Source: Flammula alnicola
Lineage: Eukaryota > Basidiomycota > Agaricomycetes > Agaricales > Strophariaceae
Assembly: GCA_015499995.1 (NCBI GenBank)
Contig: JADNRV010000011.1
Span: forward strand, 473,851 to 537,850
DNA: 64,000 bases
Direction: 5' to 3'
How positions within the stretch are numbered: position 1 is the stretch's first letter; each line of letters begins with the position of its first letter. The notes beneath the pieces are model-generated. The model ran no database searches. It saw only the letters and a program-made list of their open reading frames with translations, and was not told where the DNA came from. This document shows, piece by piece, positions 1-10,741 of the stretch. Made by a program: the position numbers and the translations under genes.

Positions 1-2029
1 GACCACTGGTGTCCATGCGACCCATCTTTCGCAGTACTGGCGCCGCCAGCTCTGCCACCGCCCACAGCCGCGCCTGGCGCCCTCTGAATCGGCACCGCAA
101 CGGGCGAAGGAGAAACAGAGAATCCAGACGTAGTAGCTGTCGAATTTGATCCAACCTGTCCATGGAAATGGTTATGGCCGTTCAGATTCTTCAGTGTACC
201 GATCGACCTCGAAGGCTCGAAGGCTGGAGCGCGGCTTGATAGGGTCGAAGTTACAGGTGCGGTACCGGGGCTTGTCCGGGTGGGCGATGAGGTCAAAGAG
301 GATGTCGTGGCGACGGCGTCGAGGTAGACACGGAGGAGAGAGACGTGGAAGAAGGAGTAGACAACGTAGACACGCTGGATATGGAAGTGACAGTCGATTT
401 CAGTGATCCTTGCCGCTGTGGGTTTATCAGAAGGACCGACGCGCCGTGGTTCTGGCTGCTTGGATTATGCAATGAATGTGAGCGGGCATTGTGGGTCTGG
501 CTCTGCCCATGGCTCTGCGTCTGCGTATGTGCTTGAGGTTGTCGATGAGGCTGCGATGGACTCCACAAGGGACTCGACTTCGATTGAGAGAGATGACCGT
601 TGGGGGAACCAGAGTGATCAGGATGTGGAGGACGCTGGATAGGTGCTGGGGATGGCCGTCCGATCGGCGTTGGCTTGTCACCCCCACTATGATGGCGGAG
701 TCTTTGTAAGGGGACGTAGGAAGGAGAATTGTCCTCGATGTGATGACTACCGTGGACGCCCCTGTTGGGGTCGTTCTGCGCATGCATATCCTCCGTCTCG
801 AGTCTCATCAGTCCTTGCTCCTCGAGTTCGATTTCCTTCTCTACGCCTTTCAGCTTTTCCTCCAGATCTGGAATAACATTCGCCTCCAGTTTCTCCCTCT
901 TTCCACCCAACTTTTCGAGCTTGCTCGTCAGTCCGGCCAGCTCCGCCTTCATAGCCTCCAACCTCTTCCGTTCCTTCTCTTCCACTTCCTCTCTCTCTTT
1001 CCGCACCCGCTCTGCCTCCTGCTTGATTTTTGCATGCTCTGCTTCCTTTTGCTCTTTTCTGGCGTTTAGCTCTGGTCCAAGACGCTTAACCTCCTCTGCC
1101 AGTTCTTCCGCCTCTTCGTCGAGTTTTGGCACGTTTTACAGCTTCCTGCAGTGCCAACACCTTTTGCTTCCCCCGGAGTTCCGCTGCGGCGGTTTTCTCT
1201 GAAGTCCGTTTGAGAGTATCTATTTCCGATCTGAGAGCTGAGTCTGCCTTTTGTGCCTCTCTTCGGGCCGACTTGAGCGAGGCAAGGAGAGTTTCGCGTT
1301 CCGAATTTACAGCAGATAGCGTATGTTGTAGTTGATTAAGACGGTCTTCCAACGTTATTTGAGGTGTAACGCTCGGTGGCGTCCCTGGTACAGTGCGACT
1401 CGGTGAGGTAGATGGAGTGGAGTGAGGGTCAGACAACGTGAATTGTCAAGGGTTGGAGATTCTGGATCTGTGTGGACGTCTGCAGTATCGTGGTCTGAAT
1501 CTTCTGTCAAGCAGGTGAGGGTCACGGATCATGGCAGGTTGTACGGACTTACCCTCCGTTGTAACCTGCCGCCGTACTGCAGTCGATGGTTGTCCAGCAG
1601 GCGCAAGACCCAGTTCGATATCGTATTGGCGCCCCGGCATGAGTGCATAGATGATAATGACAGCCTCGTCCAGTTGATCGTCAATCCGGATGAAGGCCCT
1701 CGGCCAAGCAGATCCGTTTACATTGACCGACAAGCCCTTGGCGAGTGCATCAGCGATGACGGAATTTGTCTTCCTCTGAGTCAGCGATGAAGCCGGCACA
1801 TCGCCATTCAGATGCTCCTCGCCGTTCTCTGGATCTTCCTCTGCAGCCTCGAGGCCTATGGAGGCCAAAGACGGGTCGATCTCCCGGTAAGAGTCGACGA
1901 GAGAATAAAAGTTGCTGACACAGAGGTGATTTCCCGGACTGCTAGCGATAGCGAGGGTGCCCATGGCCGAATCGAGTGCCAGTTGGAGATGTGAGATACT
2001 ATATTTTCCAGTGAGCCGTCGGGGGACAT
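1..2029 (-). pseudogene. Coiled-coil, Ser/Thr/Pro-rich protein gene with several frame breaks; runs off left edge
   Basis: I do not recognise the product. The N-terminal part (about 2029-1553) is well-ordered coding sequence and ends in a stretch resembling a fibronectin-III strand pair (residues EAVIIIYALMPGRQYDIEL). A clear intron follows, with donor GTAAGT at 1552 and acceptor near 1504. Next come a Ser/Thr/Pro linker (about 1430-1370), a long charged coiled coil (about 1360-760) and a Gln/His/Ser/Thr/Pro-rich tail to the window edge. Reading frame has to change near 1985, 1440, 1115 and 305, with no room for introns at least at 1115. The start is uncertain. An ATG at 2029 sits in a good context (CACCACCGCC before it) and reads MSPDGSLENIVSHISNW; an ATG at 2168 opens the other frame. 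The lesions may be sequencing indels or real decay. Confidence 0.55.
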
Positions 2030-2317
2030 GGCGGTGGTGGATGCCGTTGGCAAAAATAATAATATGACTGTGACCAAATTTGGCGTGACTCAGATCTTTT
2101 GACCTCACCACTGCTCGCGCAGGCCGCATGGTCCTCAGCTCCCCGAGAAATTTTACCGACAGTCTCATTTTCTGAGGCTAAATCGACGCGTGTTTATACC
2201 GGTGAGTGCTGCTAGGGTTCAACGTACCGGTTTGGTGTGTTGTTATTTCGAGACGATTAGCGTTCCGAGTCGGTCATCTGAATATTCTCCAAAGATACTG
2301 TGTATCAAATGCTACCC

Positions 2318-3848
2318 ATGTCAAGCAGTAAGTGTTCATTCCATGGAGCCCAAAATGTAGACTGCTGGACAATTGCTTAGGTCACCCCAAACTTCAAGCG
2401 CCACGTACCCATCGAGCTCATCATCGACCACCTCACAATGACAAGAAGTCACTGACCCAGTCTGACCGTATGCACTCTAGTTGCACGCAGCTGGCTACCG
2501 ACTTCACGATATCATCTTATCTCATCAATTAGAGACACACGCCTCGCAGTCTCAGTCCGCGAACTGGACGTTGTCAGCTTCCAGCGGAAGGATAACGCAT
2601 GGTTGAACGATGCTCTCTCTACGTTGGTCAAACACTTTGGTTCAATAACGTCGCTTCCTCGGGGTGGGATCAAATGGCAACAACTTGACCTCCTAATCTG
2701 TGGATTGCATTATAACCGCCTTCCGGGAAAGCACCCAATTGATTCTGTTCTAATGCCACTTTGTCTCGTTTGCCCGTTCATCGAGCTAATATCATCGTTT
2801 GAAGTCCTCGAAGATTCCAGGTGTGTTGCCTACCAGTGCGACAAGCAAGACCCAGCCGCGTCACCTCAATTGAAGATGTCTTCCCGCCTTAAAATAATCA
2901 CGTTAAACGATATTCATCCAATGTTGACGTCATGGCTGGCAGATCAGAAATTTATATATCTATTGGTGGAAGGCATTTCACTCTCGCTTTTGGACATCGT
3001 GAACACTCTGGTCGTACATGCTGGCTCTGGCTCTATGTCCCTCCCACTCCTGTCTTCCATCACCTTTCCCTCTTTCACCCAGATCATCTTCGATATCACG
3101 CGAGACCGGAGTAATTACTGTAAGCACGACATCTTGAGATCATTCGAAACATATCGCCGATGTGCACTACCTTAAGACCAGCAATCTGCCAGTGAAACTA
3201 AATATTTGGGATTATGCGATTACTGGCAGATGCATATGTGCTAAAACGTACGCTTCGACTAGATTTGACTTGATCAGGGAATTGGCGCGTGTGGCACTGG
3301 CCGGATATCGATGGAGAAACACCACTTTGTCTGAGCAGTTCATTGATGGCACTCGATGATATAGATGATATATTAATTACGTATACTAGCTTAAGCGCCC
3401 AATTCGACTACAACGTCACATGCTCGATCCAGCACCAAAAATTAATATTATGGCCATTCTACTTGGAGACTCAAGTAAGTCGATAGATTGGAAAGGTGGC
3501 AACACCGTCTCCGTGTATCGTGGGAATGCGATGTTTTTGCGCACTGGAAAGTGGTTCTGATGATCATTGTTTAGAGTCTTTCCGAACAACTCACGGTGGA
3601 TATACGTGATGACGCGCAATCGACAATCCACAAGAGCAACTTCTCTTTTCAAGATCCAGACAGGATATTCGTCGAAAATTCGAGTCTACAAAGATCTTAT
3701 TCACATTGACCGACATGAGGCTGGATCTCGTCCAGGAAGACTTCATGGAAGGCGCGGGATAATATATACTCCGGTCTGCGCAATATTGAATACTGCCAGA
3801 CGTGGCCTGTTGGACGTGACTGCCTCAACGGAAAAATACATTGAATGA
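2318..3848 (+). pseudogene. F-box protein pseudogene, paralogue of the gene at 17821-19127
   Basis: This is a decayed copy of the intact F-box gene on the other strand. It keeps the tiny first exon (ATG at 2318, ten bases), the GTAAGT donor at 2328 and the acceptor before 2381. Shared stretches include 'KHFGSITSL', 'ELISSFEVLED', 'SPQLKM.SRLK', 'HPML.SWLADQK' and 'NTLVVHAGS'. The F-box is frameshifted almost at once, stop codons interrupt the middle, and the coding sequence of several dozen residues after 'VVHAGS' is deleted. About 500 bp with no counterpart in the live gene lies roughly between 3110 and 3640. The homologous 3' end (GGCCTGTTGGACGT) then resumes and ends near 3848. A retained intron argues for DNA-level duplication rather than retroposition. 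Confidence 0.85.
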
Positions 3849-3931
3849 TACTCTTATTTCTAGGCTTACTCGAATCGTCCCATTCTGTTTTCATATAGAA
3901 TTACATGTACACATGTATGAAATAAATACAA

Positions 3932-5269
3932 TCAGGAAGAGTATGACAGCGCCAAGGAGTGTTCTCTGTCGTTGGATCGAAGTCGGCTGCGAGAAGCGAA
4001 TATAATATTTTCGTTCGGGAATGGCGTTATCTCGTGCTCATTCCATACGGGAGGAGAAACATTAGGGAAAACCTTCATTCTGCTGTTCAGAGCGATCATC
4101 ATGGAATTCGAATATGCTTTTCCAAGCACCATGACACATGACTCCCAGTATAATAGATGACCCGGAAGATAATCCAGGACCAGGGCGACAATAGCTAAGG
4201 TGGCTGGAAAAATGGACGATATTTGAGTAAAATATACTGTATAATCTAGGGCTTCGACGCACCTGTCATTGTTCCCGTCCCGATCGTCAATCGAATGATT
4301 TTTGTGAGGATATCGTGGGTCTTCTTGACTCCAGTATCTTTACGCTTCAGCTACATAAGTCCGAGACGTGGTTAGTGATCCAGACAGTGAAAGATGTATG
4401 TGAAGGTGCGAACATAGTAAGTCATGCAAACGGCATCATTATATCGCAAGCAGCACTGGCGCCTCCCCAAATCTACGTGACATTGATTAAACCAGAGTGG
4501 CGGGTCCAAAGAGAAATTAAATCGCACTCCAGCGGTAGTCAAGGCTGTACGATCGCCAACACTTGATTCAAAAAATGAGCCCCTTTTGCTTGCAGCCCAA
4601 TTGCGATCCCGCCTCCCAATTGGAATAACGAAAGCTGTAAGGGCAATAATGCGTTGAGAGAAACCAAGCCCTGATCCGTCCGACGTACCAGCAGTATCGC
4701 TCCAGGTATATATCTAGATTGCGATAGCACAAAAATTCGGTAGGTATAGAAACCTTGTGAAAAGCATGCAACTGTTTTAAGACGTCATTTATGGTACAAT
4801 TTTAAGTATAAGGAGATGTACTCACTTATGCCACTCATGATGGGAATGTAGAACCAGCCTGAATGAAGATCAAGGATGGATGTCGAATTTCCAAAACCAG
4901 TTGCAAACATTTTAAATGCATCGACAGAAATCATAAATGCTTGTGCAGATTCTAGCATGTATACTACATAGACCATGGCCTTCAGAAGGAAGCGGTCCTT
5001 TGGAAAGGCGACGTAATAAATATCTTCGAAAGTTAGCTTGTTATCCGCTTTGCTGATATATTCCAGCGATTCTTACAGACTTGGATCGTTAGAACACCAA
5101 ACAGGCACCAATTTAAGGCAATACCGGTCAGCTAAAGTAAACAGCATGAACGCTTAGAACACTTCATGAGGTACCCTGCGTACTACAAGTCCGACACTGC
5201 AGACGCTGGTCAATGCAAGATATCATAATGGTCAGGTATAACTCACATTAGGTCTATTTGGGATGTCAT
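3932..5269 (-). CDS. DUF6534-type multi-pass membrane protein, one frameshift
   Basis: Nine exons can be built: 5269-5247, 5196-5175, 5131-5077, 5023-4826, 4753-4689, 4634-4563, 4472-4414, 4350-4263 and 4203-3932. All have GT-AG junctions and fitting phases except one. The seventh exon is 59 instead of 60 bases; 'GATATAATGATGCCG' lacks one base needed to read DIMxAVCMTYY, so the gene as written is broken. Restoring that count would give about 284 residues. Recognisable family motifs are 'LNWCLFGVLTIQVY', 'YYVAFPKDR', 'WFYIPIMSGI', 'FYTYRIFVLSQS', 'LKRKDTGVKKTHDIL' and 'LGKAYSNSMMIALNSRM'. These are the helix and loop signatures of the mushroom DUF6534 family, whose function is unknown. The break could be a recent mutation or an assembly error. 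Confidence 0.8.
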
Positions 5270-6492
5270 CGTTAATGACAAAGAAAGGCAGAGCTGGTAA
5301 GAGATGGAGACTTGATAAAAGAGATAATTGTCCACCATGCCCTACATCAAGTTCACTTATATCGTAGTCTGTCTAGTTACATTCGGCTTAGCGTTATACA
5401 CCAGAATCGGTCTATTCTTGGATCCATGCAGGACTAGGCATTTAAGAATCTGAAAGTGTGGCTGTGGACTTGATGTGCCAATTCGACCCCACAGAATATC
5501 AACGCGGCTATATTTTGAGATGTTCCGAGCAACTCACTCTGATTGCTTCAGCATCTCATGAAGCGTGAAGAGACAGGTATCTGTCCGATGACTCCCGTAT
5601 CACAGGTATTTGATTAAAGGTATAAAGAGCATCAGACAAGTAACATTACTGCATTACTGTTCGAGAGGTTTGTCACTAGAGAGTCTTGAAAGCCGAGTCA
5701 GCATCACTGTGGCGTCCGTGCCTTCCTAATTTAGATTCATATTCTAAATATAGATTGTCACTCCACCAGATGCTGTGGAATGATATCCTTAAATTAGACT
5801 TGATTATCTCGAAAGCAATGCAGCTGAATTACTTACTCGATATACATATCAGCGTATCGCACAGCTTCATTGAAATGGGCTTCTTGCACAGGATAATTGC
5901 ACGTTGTACAGCACAGCGAGATCGCTCGAGAACTCGTTCATCCATTCAGTTCAAGTTGATGATCTTGGGTGAGAAGAGCGAATGTGATGGCATCCTTATC
6001 TGGGCAAGAGTCATTCGACCCTCACATGTAATTTTTAGAACAGATGAATTTAATCCTTCCATACTTGGGGATAGGATGTTAGTAAAATGTTCATTCTGGT
6101 GTTCAGCAAGACCGTTATCTTGGAGTCCGAGGATGCTTTCCCGAGACCACGAAGCTGGGCTGGCAATCTGGGGATGACGGGGAAGTAGCGACAGTAGAAA
6201 CGACTACAAAAGAGGAACATGATTGTGAGACCGGAAGGAGGCGAAATTTTGGCCAGAGGATCTCAACTGTTCATAATTCCGGCATAATTGAATAGTGGCC
6301 ATTGAGTCTTATGGCAGAGAAAGAAAGCAAATTTAATGCGCGGAGAACAGGCCTGCCGCTTGTTAATATTATCGCCTTTCGAGAGGAGGATGCCGAGGCG
6401 GCAGTTTGCCGTGCGCAAATAAGTGTCAACATTGCACTGCCGTTCACGAACATTCTAAAGCTCAACGCCGTATACCTCGATCAAACAACGAA
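5270..6492. other. Intergenic, about 1.2 kb
   Basis: Apart from the DUF6534 relic at 6030-6180 I see no supported gene. The longest open frame (5686-6177, plus strand) is antisense to the relic. The last 150 bp must hold the promoter of the KHDC4-like gene. Confidence 0.5.
6030..6180 (-). pseudogene. Relic of the last exon of a second DUF6534 gene
   Basis: On the minus strand this stretch reads 'SGKASSDSKITVLLNTRMN', matching 'LGKAYSNSMMIALNSRMK' near the C-terminus of the neighbouring DUF6534 gene. The DNA is also alignable with 4070-4140. Upstream exons are absent and the reading frame closes shortly after. It looks like the remains of a tandem duplicate. Confidence 0.55.
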
Positions 6493-8065
6493 ATGTCCTC
6501 GGCCTCCCCTGATCATCCCAAACCGTCCAAAAGAAAGTGGGACCAACCTGCGCCAGGCGAAGAAGCGGCCGCTCCCACCAAGGTAGCAAAAACCGATGAG
6601 GGAAAGTCCGCGTCAGAGGCAGCAGCAGCGGCAGCGGCTATTGCTGCGAAAATCGCCGCGCAATTCGCCAATGGGAGTCTTGGTGGTGACGGACTGAAGG
6701 ACCAACACGATGCGGAGTTTACCCATGATATTGACATCAACGATGTGCGGAATCGATATCTTCTGACGAGAGGGTCAACACAAGACCAGGTTCGTGTGTT
6801 CTGTTTCTGATTCACGAGAAAGTCTTGACGGAGCTGGTGCCAACGATATTTGTGGTTTAGATTCATGAAGAAACTGGCGCATCTGTTGGGACGAGGGGTG
6901 TGTGGTACCCAGACCGTTCGAAGGCCACAGAGAAGGACCCTCCTCTGTATATCCATATCTCAGCGCAAACGAAGGAAATGCTGGATAAGGCTGTCGCCAA
7001 AGTTAACGAACTTATTGCTCTGGATATGGGGTCATTGGTGGAAAAAGGTGACAGGACAAGGGAGCGTGTAAGCATGAATTTATTTATCTTTTCAGCGCCC
7101 TATCTTAACTCCTTATTTAGCGGAAATGGCCAGAAGAGAAACTGCCAGTGGGATTGGAATCGCTACGAAACTTTAACATCAGGGCGAAAGTCGTTGGTCC
7201 AACGGTACAATTGAACTCGAGATGAATTCTCTGTTCAAATTCTGACTTTTGGTTCAGGGATCATTCGTTAAGTATATCCAGGCAGAAACGAGCACAAGGG
7301 TGCAAATAAAAGGCATCGGATCTGGTTTTATTGACCAAGAGGTGTGTAGTATTCTTTTTTCTTTCTTAGTCTGTTAATGCTTATATCCTCTAGACCGGCC
7401 AAGAAGAACCCGTCCCGCTGTATATCCATATTACGTTCGTCTTGCCAAATTTCACTTGTTGTCAGCGTCTGACACGTCTCTTCTTCCCAGTGGACCAGAC
7501 GAAGGACAAGTCGCAAGAGCGAAAGTACTAACAGAAGACCTCCTGCTCGTTGTTCGCCAAGAACATGCAAAAGCGCTAACCCTCGTCCAACAACAACAGA
7601 TGGAACTTCATCAGGCTCAGGCTCAGTATGCAGCTTACAGTGCCATGGGAGTGCGTATTACGTGCCATTATCATCTAATCCTTTCTTAATCATCCTTGAT
7701 AGAGCTACGCTCCACCTCCTCCATCCGCACCCGCTCCGCCACCCCCTCCTGGAGAAGGTCCGCCACCACCACCTTCAGGTACACCTGCTGGAGATGCTGC
7801 TGCACAGTATGCCGCGGCTGGTCCGCCAGCTCCCTCAGATACAGAAGCATATGCCGCCTATTGGTGAGTTGAGAGCGGCTCCGTGTAATAATAGCTCACT
7901 AATTGTCTCGACAGGGCTGCATATGGTTACGACGTGAATTCACCCGAGTTCAAAGAATGGCAAGCGAGTCAGCAACAACAATACGCCCAGTACTACGCTG
8001 CGTACGCTGCGAGCAGTGGTGCTGCCCAACCCTCCGATGCGCCCCCACCGCCTCCACCATCATGA
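6493..8065 (+). CDS. KHDC4/BLOM7-like KH-domain RNA-binding protein
   Basis: Eight exons (6493-6789, 6861-7067, 7121-7204, 7258-7341, 7394-7434, 7491-7650, 7703-7863, 7915-8065) join in frame to 394 residues. The N-terminus has a nuclear-type KRKW segment and an Ala-rich helix (about residues 35-60). A KH-like half follows with 'DPPLYIHISAQTKEMLDKAV'. The second KH module reads 'FNIRAKVVGPTGSFVKYIQ', 'GSGFIDQETGQEEPVPLYI' and 'AKVLTEDLLLVVRQEH'. The tail is Pro/Gln/Ala/Tyr-rich. This order matches human KHDC4 (KIAA0907), a spliceosome-associated RNA-binding protein, so a role in pre-mRNA splicing is likely. The ATG chosen is the first in frame and needs no upstream exon. Confidence 0.88.
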
Positions 8066-8641
8066 TTGTTGCGATTGTACTTTTATGCGACAGGCGTTTT
8101 GCCCAGGTTTACTTTGTGGAGCGGATTGCAGCAGGTTTGGATGATGTATTGAGAAGTTGGGATTTCGCGGATGGCAGCGGCAAAGCTCAAATTTTTCGTT
8201 GTCGATCTTCGGCGAAGTGTTTTATGAGGAATGCTCTAATATATAATCGTGTATCGTGTCCTTTTTCGTGACTCATGATGGCCATTTCTCATTGGCATGA
8301 GTTGGCACTGAGCGTTGACCGCTCTTCCTCATTGGGCTAAAGTCACCCAGACGACGATAGACAACCCTCTGTGATCGACCACTACATACCATTAAACTAC
8401 CCAAGGCGTAGCTTGAATACAGACTTCCACAGCAATGTTCGCCTGGTGTTCGCTTCGACGCCCAAGAAAGGCTTGAATGTACAACCCACATGGGGGACGG
8501 AGAGCCCGGTATATCTCGACGTTGTCCTTGTTTACTACACCAGTGCAAACTTGAACTTCAATACTTTCCTCGTCGTTCTGGCTGCAGGAAGAAGTCCAAC
8601 TTCAAGCTCTTCAAGCTTCAGGTTCGGACACGTCGATCCGG
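8066..8641. other. Intergenic, 576 bp
   Basis: 3' region of the KHDC4-like gene and promoter of the dehydrogenase gene. A pyrimidine-rich stretch lies around 8560-8630 just before the ATG at 8642. No gene seen. Confidence 0.5.
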
Positions 8642-10300
8642 ATGGAGTTCCTTGCAGTCGCGCAGTGGGCTGGCCTTATCCTCGCTCCGTTCATCCTCCT
8701 GGTGCTTTATATTCGCCGAAACGATAGGCCCCTCACCTCTATCCCTGCAAGTGCTCTCTACTTCGCACCGAAGCGATGTACTGCACAGGATGTGCACGCG
8801 ATGGCTGAGAGGCTAGCCAATTCGCCCCCTCTGTCGAAAAATGAGAAATTACCCCCGAAGACGGGTCGACGGTACATTGTGGTCGGTGGCGTGCGTCTTG
8901 TTTATTTTTCTCTTGCTTGTGATTCGCATTAATCTGGTTTACAGGGAGGTTTTCTCGGAGGTTGGATCGTGACAAAGCTACTAGAACGGGGAGAAGAATT
9001 CCACCGCATCCGTCTGCTCGATCTGACTCCACCCTCGAACCACGTCGCAAAAGACGCACTATCCAAAGGCGCGCAGTTTATTAAAGTCGACGTGACGGAT
9101 GCCCAAGCTCTGCATGAAGCATTCAACGCACCCTGGACCACGCCTTCGAACTCACCAAGAAAACAGCCCGAACCTGAAATCACCGTATTTCACACCGCCG
9201 CGAATATCCGGTTCTACGAGCGACATCAGGAGTTTTTGGATCGATCGACGAGGGTGAATGTGGCTGGGACGCAGAACGTCATCGACGCATCGCGAGCAGT
9301 CGGCGCTACCGTGCTGATATACACGTCTTCCGGCTCGGTTGGCGTACACAGTACTCGATTCCTTCTGTGGCCTTGGGAGGAGGAGCCAAAACAGTTCGTG
9401 CAGGTCATAAACGACGATGACAGCCGCCTGCCCAAGCGACATGAGGATTTCTTCTCGAACTACGCCGCGACGAAGATCGAAGCCGAGAGGCTCGTACGTG
9501 CCGCTGATCGAGCGACGACTGGTGCGCAGGGGAAGGACCTACTGAGGACCGGCTGTATCCGGCCTGGCAATGGTGTCTTTGGGCCCCGAGGAGACATGCT
9601 GTGCGGTGCATATTTGGTACGCAAGACCAACCCTACCTGGATCTCGTCCGTCGTGCAGTCCTTCTCATACGTGGAGAACTGCGCCGCCGCGCATCTGTGC
9701 TACGAGGCGCGCTTGATTGACCTCCTTGAGGGAAGCACCAATCCTGACATCGGCGGACAAGCTTTCTGCATCGCGGACCCTGGGCCGACGCCTACATACG
9801 GAGACGTGTATACCACGCTCGAAACACTCACGGAAGGAGAGTGCCATTTCCCTGTCTTCTCGCCTACGGCTATGCTCCTCCTATCACATGTGATAGAGAG
9901 ATATTACCGCACACACCATGCGCTGCTTGCCGCCGGCTGGAAATTCGTCAAGTTCCTCCCAGCAGTGACAGGCGACATTATCAACCTCCAGCCGTCCCTC
10001 TTCTCGCTGACGTCGGTCCACCTCATCTTCGACGACTCGCGGGCGCGCCTGCCACCGGAGAAAGGAGGCTTGGGGTATTCAGGTGTATGGACGACACTCG
10101 AGGGCCTGCACAAAACGTTCGAGGAGCACAAGAGCGGTATTGGACGGTCAGAGACGAGGTCGGACACGGCCGGCGTCAGTTTCTCGTTCGGGTTCAAGTT
10201 TAGGAAGGCAGAGAAGGGGAAGGGTGTCAGGAAGGCAGCCGACAAAGTCAATGATACTATGCCTGGCGTAGCCCCTGTAGAGATGCTGCCGGCAGCATGA
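8642..10300 (+). CDS. Extended short-chain dehydrogenase, ERG26 / 3beta-hydroxysteroid dehydrogenase-like, membrane-anchored
   Basis: Two exons (8642-8890 and 8945-10300) give 534 residues. Residues about 8-24 form a membrane anchor (LAVAQWAGLILAPFILLVLY). The Rossmann nucleotide-binding loop follows (YIVVGGGGFLGGWIV) and is cut by the single 54-bp intron. The family's Ser ('IYTSSGSVG') and YxxxK catalytic pair ('NYAATK') are present, as is the downstream 'GCIRPGNGVFGPRGD'. This is the NAD(P)-dependent extended SDR family that includes sterol-4alpha-carboxylate 3-dehydrogenase. It is longer than typical ERG26 because of the N-terminal anchor and a basic C-terminal tail. Whether it acts in ergosterol synthesis or on another sterol- or triterpene-like substrate cannot be told from sequence. 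Confidence 0.88.
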
Positions 10301-10741
10301 TCGGACGACGATGCAACTCAGAGCAACTGCTCTATAGTGTTTTCAATGCTTATACCGATCACTGACTACTACGAGGGGATAGATGGTTTGATTTATTAAA
10401 ATTTATTCTTCGAGCTCAAATGTAACAAAGGAATAGTATAGACCGACCAAGATATGATTATCGCTACTCCTACTCAAGATTGTTAAATTACTTGAACTAA
10501 TGAAGAAATTTCTCGGTGTCGGTGTGTCGTGCGCGCTCCTTTGACTGCATCATACTTTTTGTAACTGTATCTAATGCAGTTATTCGGCATTTTGAAGTGC
10601 CTCATTGGATGTAGAGGGATTGGAGAAAACTATTCTGATGTATGGATTACAAGTAGGTAAGCCATATCTACATACGAAGTGCATCCTCAAGCTTCTTAAA
10701 CGCTAACGTGTCTGACGTCGTGACAAGGACCAACGCCCATC
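10301..10741. other. Intergenic, 441 bp between convergent genes
   Basis: AT-rich spacer between two convergent 3' ends. It includes TTTATTAAAATTTATTC near 10390, which could serve 3'-end formation. No gene seen. Confidence 0.5.

Noticed and set aside
9152..9442. Antisense frames inside the dehydrogenase gene
   Set aside because: They fall wholly inside an intact exon with conserved SDR motifs and carry no motif of their own.
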